Below are positions 43,849 through 55,734 of a stretch of 64,000 nucleotides of DNA, piece by piece. Position numbers and translations under genes: made by a program. Source of the DNA: Corynebacterium falsenii (lineage in GTDB: Bacteria; Actinomycetota; Actinomycetes; Mycobacteriales; Mycobacteriaceae); contig NZ_CP083646.1 in assembly GCF_020099275.1 (NCBI RefSeq), positions 1,116,001-1,180,000 of the forward strand. The letters are read 5' to 3'. Under the pieces are notes generated by a model. The model was not told where the DNA came from and did not search any database. It was given only the letters and a program-made list of their open reading frames with translations. Positions within the stretch are counted from its first letter, which is position 1. Each line of letters starts with the position of its first letter.

Positions 43849-44445
43849 TTGAGTACCCAATCCGGCATTACTGCTGCTAGTGGTTCCGATATGCCCGGCA
43901 TGACCGACTCGGTCTACGAGCGCCTGCTGCGCGAGCGCATCATCTTCCTGGGCAGCCAGGTGGACGATGAAATCGCCAACAAGCTGTGCGCCCAGATTCT
44001 CCTGCTGTCGGCGGAGGACCCCACGCGCGATATCAGCCTGTACATCAACTCGCCTGGCGGCTCCGTTACCGCAGGCATGGCTATCTACGACACCATGCAG
44101 TACGCCCCGTGCGACATCGCCACCTACGGCATGGGCCTGGCCGCATCCATGGGTCAGTTCCTGCTGTCCGCTGGCACCAAGGGCAAGCGTTACGCCCTGC
44201 CGCATGCTCGCATCATGATGCACCAGCCTTCCGCTGGCGTGGGCGGCACCGCCGCTGATATCGCCATCCAGGCCGAGCAGTTCGCCCACACCAAGCGTGA
44301 AATGGCTGAGTTGATCGCTGAGTTCACCGGCCAGACCGTTGAGCAGATCACCAAGGACTCCGACCGTGACCGCTGGTTCACCGCTGAGCAGGCCAAGGAC
44401 TACGGCTTTGTAGACCACGTCATCACCTCTGCGAAGGAGAGCTAA
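43849..44445 (+). CDS. clpP1: ATP-dependent Clp protease proteolytic subunit 1
   Basis: Serine protease ring that degrades unfolded or tagged proteins with ClpX or ClpC. 198 residues with triad Ser100 (LAASMGQ), His125 (MMHQP) and Asp174, spaced exactly as in E. coli ClpP. The TTG at 43849 is used because AAGGAG lies five bases upstream; a GTG at 43828 lies before that ribosome site. In actinobacteria ClpP1 and ClpP2 form a mixed tetradecamer. Confidence 0.95.
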   Translation: MSTQSGITAASGSDMPGMTDSVYERLLRERIIFLGSQVDDEIANKLCAQILLLSAEDPTRDISLYINSPGGSVTAGMAIYDTMQYAPCDIATYGMGLAASMGQFLLSAGTKGKRYALPHARIMMHQPSAGVGGTAADIAIQAEQFAHTKREMAELIAEFTGQTVEQITKDSDRDRWFTAEQAKDYGFVDHVITSAKES

Positions 44446-44450
44446 CAACC

Positions 44451-45071
44451 ATGCACATGCCTGAAATGCGATACATTCTGCCTTCGTTCGTGGAGCACTC
44501 CAGCTTCGGCGCGAAGGAATCTAACCCTTACAACAAGCTGTTTGAGGAGCGCATCATCTTCCTGGGAACCCAGGTTGACGACGCCTCGGCTAACGACATC
44601 ATGGCTCAGCTGCTGGTGCTCGAGGGCTTGGACCCCGATCGGGACATCACGATGTACATCAATTCTCCCGGCGGTTCCTTCACCAGCCTGATGGCTATTT
44701 ACGACACCATGCAGTACGTGCGCCCCGACGTGCAGACCGTGTGCTTGGGCCAGGCCGCATCGGCCGCCGCCGTGCTGCTTGCCGCAGGTACGCCCGGCAA
44801 GCGCGCTGCTCTGCCCAACGCCCGCGTGCTGATTCACCAGCCCGCAACCGGTGGCGTGCAGGGTCAGGTTTCCGACCTGGAAATCCAGGCGAAGGAGATC
44901 GACCGCATGCGTACCCTCATGGAGGAAACGCTGGCTCGCCACACCGGCCGCACGGCTGAGCAGGTTCGCATCGACACCGATCGTGACAAGATCCTCACGG
45001 CCGAGGAGGCCAAGGAGTACGGCATCATTGACCAGGTGTTCGACTACCGCAAGCTGTCCGCGCAGCGCTAA
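44451..45071 (+). CDS. clpP2: ATP-dependent Clp protease proteolytic subunit 2
   Basis: Partner ring of ClpP1. 206 residues; triad Ser104 (QAASAAAVL), His129 (IHQP) and Asp179. It starts five bases after the clpP1 stop and GAGAGC inside the end of clpP1 serves as ribosome site. Forms one operon with clpP1 from the ClgR-type promoter. Confidence 0.96.
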   Translation: MHMPEMRYILPSFVEHSSFGAKESNPYNKLFEERIIFLGTQVDDASANDIMAQLLVLEGLDPDRDITMYINSPGGSFTSLMAIYDTMQYVRPDVQTVCLGQAASAAAVLLAAGTPGKRAALPNARVLIHQPATGGVQGQVSDLEIQAKEIDRMRTLMEETLARHTGRTAEQVRIDTDRDKILTAEEAKEYGIIDQVFDYRKLSAQR

Positions 45072-45388
45072 GCCCGCAGAAGATGCACACAGCAGCTTCG
45101 CGCAGTAGCTGCATCTAGCAACACCAACACGCACCCCAGCACCGACAGGAGCCCCTGTCCGTGCTGGGGTGTAGTGTTGGTGACCCGTTGTTGGATTCGC
45201 GCGGTAGGTTCACGCACTGGGGCCGATCATCACAACCAAGCACCACAACCACACACCACAACCATGCACCGCGCACCAAGGTGACTCGACACACGCTCTC
45301 GCCACGGCGGGGAATGCCCGGGGAATGTCTCGGCGGGCGGTATTGTTGAGAGTTGCTGACACGCACAAGAAGAAAGCCGAAGGGACGT
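45072..45388. other. 317-base clpP2-clpX spacer with long inverted repeat
   Basis: Holds the inverted repeat at 45122-45182 and AGGGA before clpX. No gene is seen. clpX probably has its own promoter here. Confidence 0.6.
45122..45182 (+). terminator. Long imperfect inverted repeat after clpP2
   Basis: CACCAACAC-CACCCCAGCAC-GACAGG pairs with CCTGTC-GTGCTGGGGTG-GTGTTGGTG, about 26 pairs with small bulges, and a four-base loop. No T tract follows, as is frequent for actinobacterial hairpin terminators. Confidence 0.75.
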
Positions 45389-46666
45389 ATGCCGGAAAGT
45401 GCAGAGCTGCTGAAGTGCTCCTTCTGTGGCAAGAGCCAGAAACAGGTCCGTAAACTCATTGCCGGACCAGGGGTGTATATCTGCGATGAGTGCATCGAGT
45501 TGTGCAACGAGATCATCGAAGAGGAGATGATCGCGGACCCCTCCGCCGGCGATGGTGGCGACAAACTCCCGAAGCCGAAGGCCATCTCCGAGTTCCTCGA
45601 CAATTACGTCATCGGACAGGACGTCGCCAAGCGCACCCTCGCCGTGGCCGTCTACAACCACTACAAGCGCATCCAGGTCGAGGAGGCCAACGCGACCGCC
45701 CGTCGCAGCGACGACGAGGTGGAGCTGGCCAAGTCCAACATCCTCATGCTCGGCCCCACCGGCTCGGGCAAAACGTATTTGGCGCAGTCACTCGCACGGA
45801 TGCTCGATGTGCCATTTGCTATCGCCGACGCCACCAGCCTCACCGAGGCCGGGTATGTCGGCGAGGATGTGGAGAATATCCTGCTCAAGTTGTTGCAGGC
45901 CGCGGACTTCGATCTCGCGAAGGCACAACGCGGGATCATCTACGTCGATGAGGTCGACAAGATCTCCCGCAAGTCGGAGAACCCATCGATCACCCGCGAC
46001 GTCTCCGGCGAGGGCGTGCAACAAGCGCTGCTGAAGATCCTCGAAGGCACCGTGGCATCCGTGCCCCCGCAGGGCGGCCGGAAGCACCCGAACCAGGAGT
46101 TCATCCAGTTCGATACGAAAAACGTTCTGTTCATCGTGGCCGGTGCCTTCGCGGGCCTGGAGAAGGTCATCTCCGAACGCCGCGGCAAGAAGGGCCTGGG
46201 CTTCGGCGCGGAAATCTCCAGCAAGTCCGAGGAGGACAAGGATCCCTTCCAGTACGTCGAGCCGGAGGACCTGGTGAAGTTCGGGCTGATTCCCGAGCTC
46301 ATCGGCCGTCTGCCCGTGCTTACCCACGTTGGCCACCTCGACGAGGATGCCCTCGTGCGCGTGCTCACGGAGCCGAAGAACTCCCTCGTCCGTCAGTACC
46401 AGCGCCTGTTCGAGATGGACGGTGTGCGCCTGACGTTCGAGGAGGATGCGTTGCGGGAAATCGCCCGCCAGGCTCTAGCTCGGGAAACCGGTGCGCGTGG
46501 CCTGCGCTCCATCATGGAGAGCATCCTGCTGCCCGTGATGTACAGCATCCCCGAAGACGAAGAGACCGGTGAGGTCATCATCACCGAGGACTGTGCGGCG
46601 GGGAAGGCTGAGCCGACGCTGCTCAGCCACGACGAGGTGGCCAAGCGCGATAAGCGCAGCGCCTAG
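45389..46666 (+). CDS. clpX: ATP-dependent Clp protease ATP-binding subunit ClpX
   Basis: AAA+ unfoldase that feeds ClpP. 425 residues: a zinc-binding domain with Cys10, Cys13, Cys32 and Cys35; Walker A GPTGSGKT at 122-129; Walker [11 protein letters not shown]; the substrate-grip pore loop YVGEDVE and the IGRLPV segment. The ATG at 45389 is six bases downstream of AGGGA. Its 3' end overlaps the convergent regulator gene by four bases. Confidence 0.97.
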   Translation: MPESAELLKCSFCGKSQKQVRKLIAGPGVYICDECIELCNEIIEEEMIADPSAGDGGDKLPKPKAISEFLDNYVIGQDVAKRTLAVAVYNHYKRIQVEEANATARRSDDEVELAKSNILMLGPTGSGKTYLAQSLARMLDVPFAIADATSLTEAGYVGEDVENILLKLLQAADFDLAKAQRGIIYVDEVDKISRKSENPSITRDVSGEGVQQALLKILEGTVASVPPQGGRKHPNQEFIQFDTKNVLFIVAGAFAGLEKVISERRGKKGLGFGAEISSKSEEDKDPFQYVEPEDLVKFGLIPELIGRLPVLTHVGHLDEDALVRVLTEPKNSLVRQYQRLFEMDGVRLTFEEDALREIARQALARETGARGLRSIMESILLPVMYSIPEDEETGEVIITEDCAAGKAEPTLLSHDEVAKRDKRSA

Positions 46667-47517
46667 TCGTGGTACAGGTCGCTGACTCCGGCGTGTCCGC
46701 CCGTGGTGGCGTCGGAGTCTAGGGGGCCAAAACCAGCGCCGTCCCCAAGGGGGTGAGTGCCCGCGGCCGAGTGGTCGGTGGAGTACAGGGAGGCGGCCAC
46801 CGACGAACCGACTGCGGCGGAATGCGACGAGTGGGTGTAGGACGAACCCTGTTCGGTGGGCATGGTCGTAGTGAGGAACGCGAGAACGGCGTCGCAGGTG
46901 AGCTCGACGAGACCGCGGCGGTTCGTCTCATCGAACGCATCCATGCCGTAGAGGGCGTGGAACGTGCGACCCTGGGTGATGGCGAAGCTGCACAGGGAGC
47001 TCATGAGAATGTAGACGTCTTCGGCGGAGACACCCTCGCGGAACGCTCCGATGTCGTGACCAAGCATGAGCACACGATCAACGTGGAGCACCACGGGGGA
47101 GTCCTTCAACACACCGATGAGCGGGGAAATGTCGCCGTCGCCGAAGATGTTTTCGGAGGCGATGAGGCGCAGCGCGTTCGGGTTGTCCTCGAACCTGGCG
47201 TAGGTTTCGCGCACCAATTGACGGACAGCGGTGGCTGGAGTGACCTTGGTTGGCACATCGTCCGCAGAGGCCGGCCGCGGCCAGATGCACGCGTGAGCGT
47301 AGCGAAGCGCCTCGTAGTACAAGCCCTCGGGGGAGGCGAACACATCGGCCGAGGCCGGGAGGCCGGAGGCCTTCGCGATCGCTGCCACATGGCGGTCGTT
47401 CATGCGCGTACCTACCCGCGCGGCGATGGGAAGGGTGGCTTCCATGGCGCCGACGAATTGCTCAGCCGACAGGTGATATCGGTGAGCAATGGAGCGAATA
47501 AGAGGCAAGTTATGCAC
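46663..47517 (-). CDS. Putative TetR-like transcription regulator
   Basis: 284 residues. N-terminal about 60 residues ([33 protein letters not shown]) follow the TetR helix-turn-helix pattern, though the recognition helix is not strongly conserved; the rest is helical, fitting a TetR ligand domain. The C-terminus is a Ser/His/Gly-rich tail ([15 protein letters not shown]). Convergent with clpX, with a four-base overlap. No ligand or target is suggested. Family call is moderate. Confidence 0.6.
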   Translation of the reverse strand: MHNLPLIRSIAHRYHLSAEQFVGAMEATLPIAARVGTRMNDRHVAAIAKASGLPASADVFASPEGLYYEALRYAHACIWPRPASADDVPTKVTPATAVRQLVRETYARFEDNPNALRLIASENIFGDGDISPLIGVLKDSPVVLHVDRVLMLGHDIGAFREGVSAEDVYILMSSLCSFAITQGRTFHALYGMDAFDETNRRGLVELTCDAVLAFLTTTMPTEQGSSYTHSSHSAAVGSSVAASLYSTDHSAAGTHPLGDGAGFGPLDSDATTGGHAGVSDLYHD

Positions 47518-47647
47518 GGGCTCATCGTACCGCCCGGGCCGGGGCAGCCGCCGGGAAAGACAGGGGAGAGTGGGGCAGGTGGGGGTGATGGATCCAGCAC
47601 ACGCAGCCCGCGGGAGCGGGGGCGTTCACGGCCGACGCGGATCCTGA

Positions 47648-48712
<1,065 letters not shown>

Positions 48713-48761
48713 CCGCCACTGGTGGCTGGTGTTGTCGCAAGGTCTATTAGACTGGTCAATC

Positions 48762-51581
48762 GTGAGTAATACCAGTGCGAACCCAGCCCAAGAACAGCCC
48801 CACAACGATGCGCGCATCGGCGCGGATCGTTCCAGCTCGCTGCCGGCAGCGTGGGATCCCGCGGCGGTAGAAACCACGCTCTACCAGGAGTGGGTCGATG
48901 CCGGATATTTCACTGCTGACGCGGGCAGCTCCAAGCCCCCGTTCAGCATCGTGCTGCCCCCGCCGAACGTGACCGGGCAGCTGCACATGGGGCACGCCCT
49001 GGACCACACCCTCATGGATCACATGGCCCGCCGCAAGCGCATGCAGGGCTACGAGGTGCTGTGGCTGCCGGGCGCCGATCACGCTGGCATCGCTACCCAG
49101 ACCAAGGTCGAAGCGCAGCTGAAGAAGACCGAGGGTAAGGATCGCTTCGACTACGGGCGCGAGGAGTTCGTCTCCCGCGTGTGGGAGTGGAAGGAACAAT
49201 ACGGTGGTGTGATCCAGGGCCAGATGCGCGCCATCGGCGATTCCGTGGATTGGTCGCGCGAGCGCTTCACGCTCGACGAGGGTTTGTCTCGTGCAGTGCA
49301 GACCATCTTCAAGGCGCTGTTCGATCGCGGGTTGATCTACCGCGCCAACCGCATGGTCAACTGGTCCCCGGTGCTGCAGACCGCCATCTCCGACATCGAG
49401 GTTGTCTACTCCGATGACGAGGGCGAGCTGGTGAGCATCCGCTACGGCTCGCTGAACGACGACGAGCCGCACGTCATCGTGGCCACCACCCGTGTGGAAA
49501 CGATGCTGGGTGACGTCGCAGTGGCCGTCCACCCCGATGACGAGCGCTACAAGGATCTCGTGGGCACCACCCTGCCGCACCCGTTCCTGCCGGACCGTCA
49601 GATGATCGTGATCGCCGATGATTACGTGGATCCGGAGTTCGGTACCGGTGCCGTGAAGATCACCCCTGCGCACGATCCCAACGACTTCGCCATGGGCCAG
49701 CGCCACGACCTACCCATGCCCGACGTTATGGATGCCACCGGTCACATCGCCAACACCGGCACCGAGTTCGATGGCATGGACCGCTACGAGGCTCGCGAGA
49801 AGATCCGCCTGGCGCTGGAGGAGCAGGGCCGCATTGTTGGGCGCAAGGCACCTTACGTGCACAGCGTGGGCCACTCCGAGCGCAGCGGCGAGGCCGTGGA
49901 GCCGCGCCTGTCGGAGCAGTGGTGGGTGAAGGTTGACGAGCTCGCCGCGATGGCCAGCGCTGCCATCCGCGAAGGCGATTCCGTGATCCACCCCGCCAGC
50001 CAGGAACCGCGCTGGTTCGACTGGGTTGATGACATGCACGATTGGTGTATCTCCCGTCAGCTGTGGTGGGGCCACCGCATCCCCATCTGGTACGGACCGG
50101 ATGGCGAAGTGGTCTGCTGCGGGCCGGACGATGAACCGCCGACGGGCGAGGGCTGGCGCCAAGACGAGGATGTGCTGGATACGTGGTTCAGCTCCGCGCT
50201 GTGGCCGTTCTCCACGATGGGTTGGCCGGACAACACCCCCGAGTTGCAGAAGTTCTACCCGACCAGCGTGCTGGTGACGGGCTACGACATCCTGTTCTTC
50301 TGGGTTGCCCGCATGATGATGTTCGCCACCTTCGCCGACACCCTGGAAGACTCGCCGCTGGGTGGCCGTGGCAGCGATGACAACGGCGACAGCAGCAACA
50401 ACGGCGACAGCAGCACGTCCCGTCCGCAGGTGCCGTTCCGGGATATCTTCCTGCACGGCCTCGTCCGCGACGAAAAGGGCCGCAAGATGTCGAAGTCGCT
50501 GGGCAACGGCATCGACCCCATGGATTGGGTGCGCGATTACGGCGCCGACGCCCTGCGCTTCACCCTGGCCCGCGGCGCCAACCCCGGTTCCGACCTGCCG
50601 GTCGGCGAGGATTCCGCGCAGTCCTCCCGCAACTTCGCCACGAAGCTGTACAACGCCACGAAGTTCGCCCTCATGAACGGCGCGCACGTGGGTGAGCTGC
50701 CGGAGCGCTCCACGCTCACCGATGCCGACCGCTGGATCCTCGACCGCTTGGAGGAGATCCGAGTGCTCGTCGATGACGCCCTGGATCGCTACGAATTCTC
50801 CCTGGCCAACGAGAACCTCTACCGCTTCGCCTGGGGCGAGTTCTGCGACTGGTACCTGGAGATCGCCAAGGTGCAGATCCCCCGCGACTGGGATGCCGCC
50901 ACCCCGGAGCAGGTAGAGCGCGGCGTGTCCACCCAGCTGGTGCTCGGCCGCGTGCTCGATTCCGTGCTGCGCATGCTGCACCCGGCGATGCCGTTCGTCA
51001 CCGACACGCTGTGGAAGGCGCTGACTGACGGCGTGGAGGGCTACCCCGCCAGCCTCGCCGTGGCCGAGTGGCCGGGGCAGGACCTCACCAACGGTGGGGC
51101 CACCACTGATGCCGATGCCGTGCGCCGCATGCAGGATGTCGACAAGCTCGTCACCGAGCTGCGCCGTTTCCGCAGCGACCAGGGAGTCAAGCCCTCGCAA
51201 AAGGTTCCCGCGCGGCTGGACTTCGCCGCAGCGGATCTCACCGAGTTCGAGCCCGCGGTGCGCTCCCTGGTGCGCCTCGAGGAACCGGCCGAGGGATTCA
51301 GCGCTACGGCGTCGATCGAAGTTCGCCTGTCGCAGGCCACCATTGCGGTGGAGCTGGATACCTCCGGAACCGTGGATGTGGCTGCCGAGCGCAAGCGCTT
51401 GGAGAAGGATTTGGCGGCCGCGCAGAAGGAGCTCGATAACGCGGCGAAGAAGCTCAGCAACGAGTCCTTCCTGGCCAAGGCGCCGGAAAAGGTCGTGGAG
51501 GGCATCCGCGAGCGCCAGCGCGTGGCGCAGGAAGAACACGAGCGGATCACCGCTCGGCTGGAAGGACTGCCGAAGCAATGA
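48762..51581 (+). CDS. valS: Valyl-tRNA synthetase
   Basis: Class I synthetase charging tRNA-Val. 939 residues from a GTG. The HIGH-type motif is [18 protein letters not shown] is [13 protein letters not shown], and the CP1 editing region and a C-terminal coiled coil ([21 protein letters not shown]) are present. A short Asp/Ser/Asn-rich insert ([16 protein letters not shown]) lies before FRDIFLHG. No T-box leader was seen. Its stop overlaps folC by four bases. Confidence 0.97.
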   Translation: MSNTSANPAQEQPHNDARIGADRSSSLPAAWDPAAVETTLYQEWVDAGYFTADAGSSKPPFSIVLPPPNVTGQLHMGHALDHTLMDHMARRKRMQGYEVLWLPGADHAGIATQTKVEAQLKKTEGKDRFDYGREEFVSRVWEWKEQYGGVIQGQMRAIGDSVDWSRERFTLDEGLSRAVQTIFKALFDRGLIYRANRMVNWSPVLQTAISDIEVVYSDDEGELVSIRYGSLNDDEPHVIVATTRVETMLGDVAVAVHPDDERYKDLVGTTLPHPFLPDRQMIVIADDYVDPEFGTGAVKITPAHDPNDFAMGQRHDLPMPDVMDATGHIANTGTEFDGMDRYEAREKIRLALEEQGRIVGRKAPYVHSVGHSERSGEAVEPRLSEQWWVKVDELAAMASAAIREGDSVIHPASQEPRWFDWVDDMHDWCISRQLWWGHRIPIWYGPDGEVVCCGPDDEPPTGEGWRQDEDVLDTWFSSALWPFSTMGWPDNTPELQKFYPTSVLVTGYDILFFWVARMMMFATFADTLEDSPLGGRGSDDNGDSSNNGDSSTSRPQVPFRDIFLHGLVRDEKGRKMSKSLGNGIDPMDWVRDYGADALRFTLARGANPGSDLPVGEDSAQSSRNFATKLYNATKFALMNGAHVGELPERSTLTDADRWILDRLEEIRVLVDDALDRYEFSLANENLYRFAWGEFCDWYLEIAKVQIPRDWDAATPEQVERGVSTQLVLGRVLDSVLRMLHPAMPFVTDTLWKALTDGVEGYPASLAVAEWPGQDLTNGGATTDADAVRRMQDVDKLVTELRRFRSDQGVKPSQKVPARLDFAAADLTEFEPAVRSLVRLEEPAEGFSATASIEVRLSQATIAVELDTSGTVDVAAERKRLEKDLAAAQKELDNAAKKLSNESFLAKAPEKVVEGIRERQRVAQEEHERITARLEGLPKQ

Positions 51582-53149
51582 CACCCCGCGACGATGCCGC
51601 CACCCCGGATGACCAGGAGGGTTCGCGGCCGGACGATGTTGTTTTGGACGACGCCGGACTGTCCCTGCCCCTGGACTCGGTGATTCCCGATACCGGCGGC
51701 GATGCCGGTGACGGCGATGACGCGGGGGCCGAGCAGCTGCCCCCGCGCCCCATCACGACCGAGGACTTGGCCGCCCTGGCGCAGGTCGAGGCCGAGCTGG
51801 ATCAGCGGTGGCCAGAGACGAAGATCGACCCGTCCCTGGAGCGGATCGAGCTGCTCATGGACCTGCTGGGTCACCCCGAGCGCACGTTCCCCGTCATCCA
51901 CGTGGCGGGGACGAACGGCAAGACCTCCGTGGTGCGCATGATCGAGTCGCTGCTGCGCGCGTTCCACCGCCGGACGGGGCGCACCACCAGCCCGCACCTG
52001 CAGCTGGTCACCGAGCGCATCGCCATCGACGGCAAGCCGATTCACCCGCAGGATTACGTGCGGATCTGGGAAGAGATCAAGCCTTTCGTGGAGATGGTTG
52101 ATGCCCGCAGCGCCGAAACCGGCGGGCCGCAGATGAGCAAGTTCGAAGTGCTCGTGGCGATGGCCTATGCCGCGTTTGCCGATGCGCCGGTTGACGTCGC
52201 CGTGGTGGAGACCGGCATGGGTGGTCGGTGGGATGCCACCAACGTGGCCAACGGTGAGGTCGCCGTCATCACGCCCATTGGGTACGACCACATGGATTAC
52301 CTGGGTAACACCCTCACGGAGATCGCGGGGGAGAAGGCGGGCATCATCAAGGCCCGCTGGGATAGCGATGATTTGCTGACCCCTCCCGATACCGTGACCA
52401 TCGTCGCCGAGCAGGAACCCGAGGCCATGCAGGTCATTCTTGCCGAAACTGTGGAGAAGGATTCCGCAGTGGCTCGGGCGGGTTCTGAGTTCGCGGTGCT
52501 CGCCAGCGGCATCGCTGTGGGCGGGCAGACGCTGACTATTCGCGGGCTGGGCGGGGAGTACACCGACATCTTCCTTCCGCTGTCCGGCGAACACCAGGCG
52601 CGCAACGCCGCGACGGCGCTGGCAGCTGTAGAGGCGTTTTTCGGCGCGGGCGGCGAGCGTCAGCTCGATATCGACACGGTGCGCGAGGGCTTCGCCACGG
52701 TGGCTTCGCCGGGACGGCTGGAGCGCGTGCGGTCCACCCCCAGTGTGTTCGTTGATGCCTCCCACAACCCGCACGGTGCCAAGGCCCTGGCGGCGGCGCT
52801 GGACCGGGACTTCGAGTTCCGCCGCCTCGTGGGCGTGGTCGCCGTGCTGGGAGACAAGGATGCCCGTGGCATCCTCGCGGAGCTGGAGCCGGTCTTCGAT
52901 GAAGTGGTCATCACCCAAACCTCTTCGCCGCGCGCGTTGGAGGCAGACGTGTTGGCGGAATACGCCCGGGATGCGTTCGGCGAAGAACGAGTGCACGTGG
53001 CTGGGAATGTCCCCGGTGCCGTGGAGCTGGCGATGGAGCTGGCCGAGGATGACGAGGACGGGGTGGTCTCTGGCTCCGGCATTGTGATCACCGGGTCTGT
53101 TGTCACCGCCGGTGAGGCGCGTACTCTGTTTGGACACGAACCCGCCTAA
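51578..53149 (+). CDS. folC: Folylpolyglutamate synthase / dihydrofolate synthase
   Basis: Adds glutamates to folates, and in many bacteria makes dihydrofolate. 523 residues: P-loop [10 protein letters not shown], then [33 protein letters not shown] and DASHNPHGA. An acidic 55-residue N-terminal extension ([24 protein letters not shown]) precedes the enzyme. ATGA overlap with valS gives coupling. Equivalent to Rv2447c. Confidence 0.96.
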   Translation: MTPRDDAATPDDQEGSRPDDVVLDDAGLSLPLDSVIPDTGGDAGDGDDAGAEQLPPRPITTEDLAALAQVEAELDQRWPETKIDPSLERIELLMDLLGHPERTFPVIHVAGTNGKTSVVRMIESLLRAFHRRTGRTTSPHLQLVTERIAIDGKPIHPQDYVRIWEEIKPFVEMVDARSAETGGPQMSKFEVLVAMAYAAFADAPVDVAVVETGMGGRWDATNVANGEVAVITPIGYDHMDYLGNTLTEIAGEKAGIIKARWDSDDLLTPPDTVTIVAEQEPEAMQVILAETVEKDSAVARAGSEFAVLASGIAVGGQTLTIRGLGGEYTDIFLPLSGEHQARNAATALAAVEAFFGAGGERQLDIDTVREGFATVASPGRLERVRSTPSVFVDASHNPHGAKALAAALDRDFEFRRLVGVVAVLGDKDARGILAELEPVFDEVVITQTSSPRALEADVLAEYARDAFGEERVHVAGNVPGAVELAMELAEDDEDGVVSGSGIVITGSVVTAGEARTLFGHEPA

Positions 53150-53164
53150 CGCGCTGGGGAACGT

Positions 53165-53241
53165 CAAGGCAGCCCCCAGCGCAAGGCGCACAAGGCAGCC
53201 CCCAGCGCAAGGCGCACAAGGCGGCCCCAGCGCTGGGAGCA
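53165..53241. repeat. 26-bp tandem repeat between folC and DUF4233 gene
   Basis: Two identical copies starting CAAGGCAGCCCCCAGCGC at 53165 and 53191, then a diverged third at 53217. A shorter ACTAGGGAACAAC duplication follows at about 53250. Confidence 0.85.
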
Positions 53242-53288
53242 CAAACACCACTAGGGAACAACAACTAGGGAACAACGAGGCAAACACA

Positions 53289-53768
53289 GTGGCTAGAAAC
53301 AAGCGACAGGCACACGACGTCGAGGTCGGACCTCTCGGCCCCGGGCACGATCCGGAGAACGATCCGCTCAAGGGACTACGCGGCGTGATGGCCGGGACCT
53401 TGGTGCTCGAGTCGATCGTCATTCTGCTGGTGCTCACGGTGATCACCCGCGTCCATGATGGCGAAGACGCCACCACCTTCAACATCGTCTACGTCACGGT
53501 GGTGGGCCTGGCGATGCTCGTCGCGGCCTTCCTCCAAAAGAAGCCGTGGGCCGGGGTGCTGAACATCGTGCTGCAGGTGTTCGCCATCGCCGGTTTCATC
53601 GTCCACCCGTCGATGGGCGCGATGGGCATCCTCTTTGCCTTGGTGTGGTGGTACATCTACCACCTGCGCCGCAATTTGGTGGAGCGCATGCGCCGCGGTT
53701 TGCTGCCCTCCCAGCACCTTGACGCGGATGGAAACCCGCGTTCTGCCACTACCCCCGCGAGCGAATAA
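53289..53768 (+). CDS. DUF4233 family membrane protein
   Basis: 159 residues with four hydrophobic helices (VLESIVILLVLTVI, the segment IVYVTVVGLAMLVAAFL, WAGVLNIVLQVFAIAGFIV and GILFALVWWYIYH). Function unknown. Position between folC and ndk matches Rv2446c. GTG at 53289 with ACGAGG upstream. Part of the valS-folC operon. Confidence 0.87.
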   Translation: MARNKRQAHDVEVGPLGPGHDPENDPLKGLRGVMAGTLVLESIVILLVLTVITRVHDGEDATTFNIVYVTVVGLAMLVAAFLQKKPWAGVLNIVLQVFAIAGFIVHPSMGAMGILFALVWWYIYHLRRNLVERMRRGLLPSQHLDADGNPRSATTPASE

Positions 53769-53911
53769 AGGTAACGTTTTCCGACTTCGCGCCAGCGTCA
53801 CTCAAGTATCTTGAGTAACATCCGTAACATTGACCTGGGAATACCCTGTTCTGGGGGTGGTGGACGCGTCAGTAAACCATTACCCCCATTTGTGCACTAG
53901 CATGCACAATC

Positions 53912-55174
53912 ATGACGTTTTCCCGCCGCACATTCCTCCGCTCCGCCACCGTCGCCGGCGCTGCCGCCGGCGGGTCCCTCCTTTTCGCCAACGCCACCAA
54001 CTTCGGCGGCCGTTCCGCCGCCACCATGGGGTCCTCCGGCGCACCCATCGGCTCCACTGATGTGGCGAATTTCATCACCTCCACCGGCATCGTCCCCAAC
54101 ACTGCGGCCCAACTGCCGGGCGGGGAACGCTTCATGTCCCTGGCCTTCCCAAGCGGCCAGGGCAGCGCCGTCATCAGCTACACGCTCGCGGACGGCACCA
54201 CCACCGACGTCCACGCGGAACCCTCGTCGCACGGGCCCGATCACATGCCGCCGGGCCGCTTCTCCGAACCGATCCCTGTTCCCGCCGACGCCACAACGGC
54301 GGCCCTGTCCTCCGATGTCCCCGATGCCCGCGCATGCCTGCATGTCCTGCAGGCGCAGGCAGGGCAGGAAAAGGCCGTTATCGATGGCGGACTCACCCCG
54401 TACGCCTTGCCTTTCGACCCAGCTCGAGCGCAGGAATTGGCGCAGATGGGCGCCCAGGGTTCCTCCAACCTGCTGGATGTCTTGCGCCGGGTGGGGCTCG
54501 CCAATCCGCAGGTTCCCTCGGTTCCTGGCACACCCGGTGCAGGCTCGGGCGCGAACGTCATCGATGGTCTCCGAGTAGTATCCCGGGCCGAGTGGGGCTG
54601 CGATGAGTCCGTGACCACATGGGGCCCGTCGTTTTCCCCGGCCCAGCTCATCACGGTTCACCACTCCGCCATCGTCACCTCCGGTCTGACCGATTACAGC
54701 GCTGCGGTGCGCGGCATTCACTCCTACCATGCCGTGACCCAGGGCTGGGGAGACATCGGCTACCAGCTGCTCATCGACCCCAACGGTACGGTTTACCAGG
54801 GCCGCACCACCGGCCTGCCCGGCCAGGCCGTGTTCCAGGCGGGCAGCGTGGGGTTGAAGCCCCACGTGGTCACTGGCGGTCATGTGTACGACGCCAACGA
54901 TGGCAACATCGGCATCTGCCTCATGGGTGACTTCTCGAGCTCCCGGCCCACCCAAGCCGCCATGGACGCGCTGACTACCGTGATCCGTCACCTGTGTAAC
55001 GGGCTGAACCTCGACCCGCGCAGCCAGGTGGTCTACAGCAACACCTTCGGCGGCGCGCGCACCACCAAGCCCGCGATCTGTGGGCACCGCGATTGGGCTG
55101 ATGTGTCCAGCTACACCAGCTGCCCGGGCGACATGGCGTACCCACTGTTGGAGACTGTGCGTCAGTCGGTCTAG
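53912..55174 (+). CDS. Tat-exported peptidoglycan-recognition (PGRP) amidase
   Basis: 420 residues. The start SRRTFLRS is a twin-arginine signal followed by a hydrophobic segment, so it is probably exported folded. The C-terminal N-acetylmuramoyl-L-alanine amidase domain (about 225-420) begins [14 protein letters not shown] and has zinc ligands in VHHSAIV, GHRDWAD and the CPGD motif. Between lies a secreted linker region with GTPGAGSGA. It should cut muramyl-peptide bonds in cell-wall remodelling. Inserted between DUF4233 and ndk compared with M. tuberculosis. Confidence 0.9.
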   Translation: MTFSRRTFLRSATVAGAAAGGSLLFANATNFGGRSAATMGSSGAPIGSTDVANFITSTGIVPNTAAQLPGGERFMSLAFPSGQGSAVISYTLADGTTTDVHAEPSSHGPDHMPPGRFSEPIPVPADATTAALSSDVPDARACLHVLQAQAGQEKAVIDGGLTPYALPFDPARAQELAQMGAQGSSNLLDVLRRVGLANPQVPSVPGTPGAGSGANVIDGLRVVSRAEWGCDESVTTWGPSFSPAQLITVHHSAIVTSGLTDYSAAVRGIHSYHAVTQGWGDIGYQLLIDPNGTVYQGRTTGLPGQAVFQAGSVGLKPHVVTGGHVYDANDGNIGICLMGDFSSSRPTQAAMDALTTVIRHLCNGLNLDPRSQVVYSNTFGGARTTKPAICGHRDWADVSSYTSCPGDMAYPLLETVRQSV

Positions 55175-55193
55175 GCCTGTAGAATCTCAAATC

Positions 55194-55604
55194 ATGACTG
55201 AACGTACTCTGATTCTGATCAAGCCCGACGGTGTGAAGAACGGCCACGTGGGAGAGATCATCGCCCGCATCGAGCGCAAGGGCCTCAAGCTCGTCGAGAT
55301 GGATCTGCGCACCGCAGACCGCGAGACCGCCGAGAAGCACTACGCTGAGCACTCCGACAAGCCCTTCTTCGGCGAGCTGGTGGACTTCATCACCTCCGCT
55401 CCGCTGGTCGCTGGCATCGTTGAGGGCGAGCGCGCCATCGAGGCATGGCGCCAGCTGGCCGGTGGCACCGACCCGGTGTCCAAGGCCACCCCGGGCACCA
55501 TCCGCGGCGACTTCGCCCTGACCGTGGGCGAAAACGTTGTGCACGGCTCCGACTCCCCAGAGTCCGCTGAGCGCGAGATCGCCATCTGGTTCCCGAACCT
55601 GTAA
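55194..55604 (+). CDS. ndk: Nucleoside diphosphate kinase
   Basis: Transfers the gamma phosphate between nucleoside triphosphates. 136 residues; [20 protein letters not shown] and the active-site histidine in [18 protein letters not shown] at 55194. Ends before the inverted repeat at 55661. Confidence 0.97.
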   Translation: MTERTLILIKPDGVKNGHVGEIIARIERKGLKLVEMDLRTADRETAEKHYAEHSDKPFFGELVDFITSAPLVAGIVEGERAIEAWRQLAGGTDPVSKATPGTIRGDFALTVGENVVHGSDSPESAEREIAIWFPNL

Positions 55605-55660
55605 ACACTCCAGGTCACTCGGCCTGATACGCCGAGATCAGTTCCCTGAACACTGGGCAC

Positions 55661-55700
55661 AGCACGAAGCGCCCGAGCGTGAGCTCGGGCGCTTCGTGCT
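55661..55700. terminator. Bidirectional terminator between ndk and the FAD oxidoreductase
   Basis: Perfect 18-bp inverted repeat AGCACGAAGCGCCCGAGC/GCTCGGGCGCTTCGTGCT with a four-base loop, between two convergent genes. Confidence 0.9.
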
Positions 55701-55734
55701 GCTTGTGGCGTCGGAGTCAAAAAGCCCAACTGCG

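Noticed and set aside
49710-51584. 624-residue open frame on the minus strand across valS
   Set aside because: Antisense of a fully matching valyl-tRNA synthetase; its residues are low in family signal.
53100-53288. DUF4233 protein starting inside folC
   Set aside because: The extension is made of the 26-bp repeats and lies in another frame of folC; GTG 53289 has a ribosome site.
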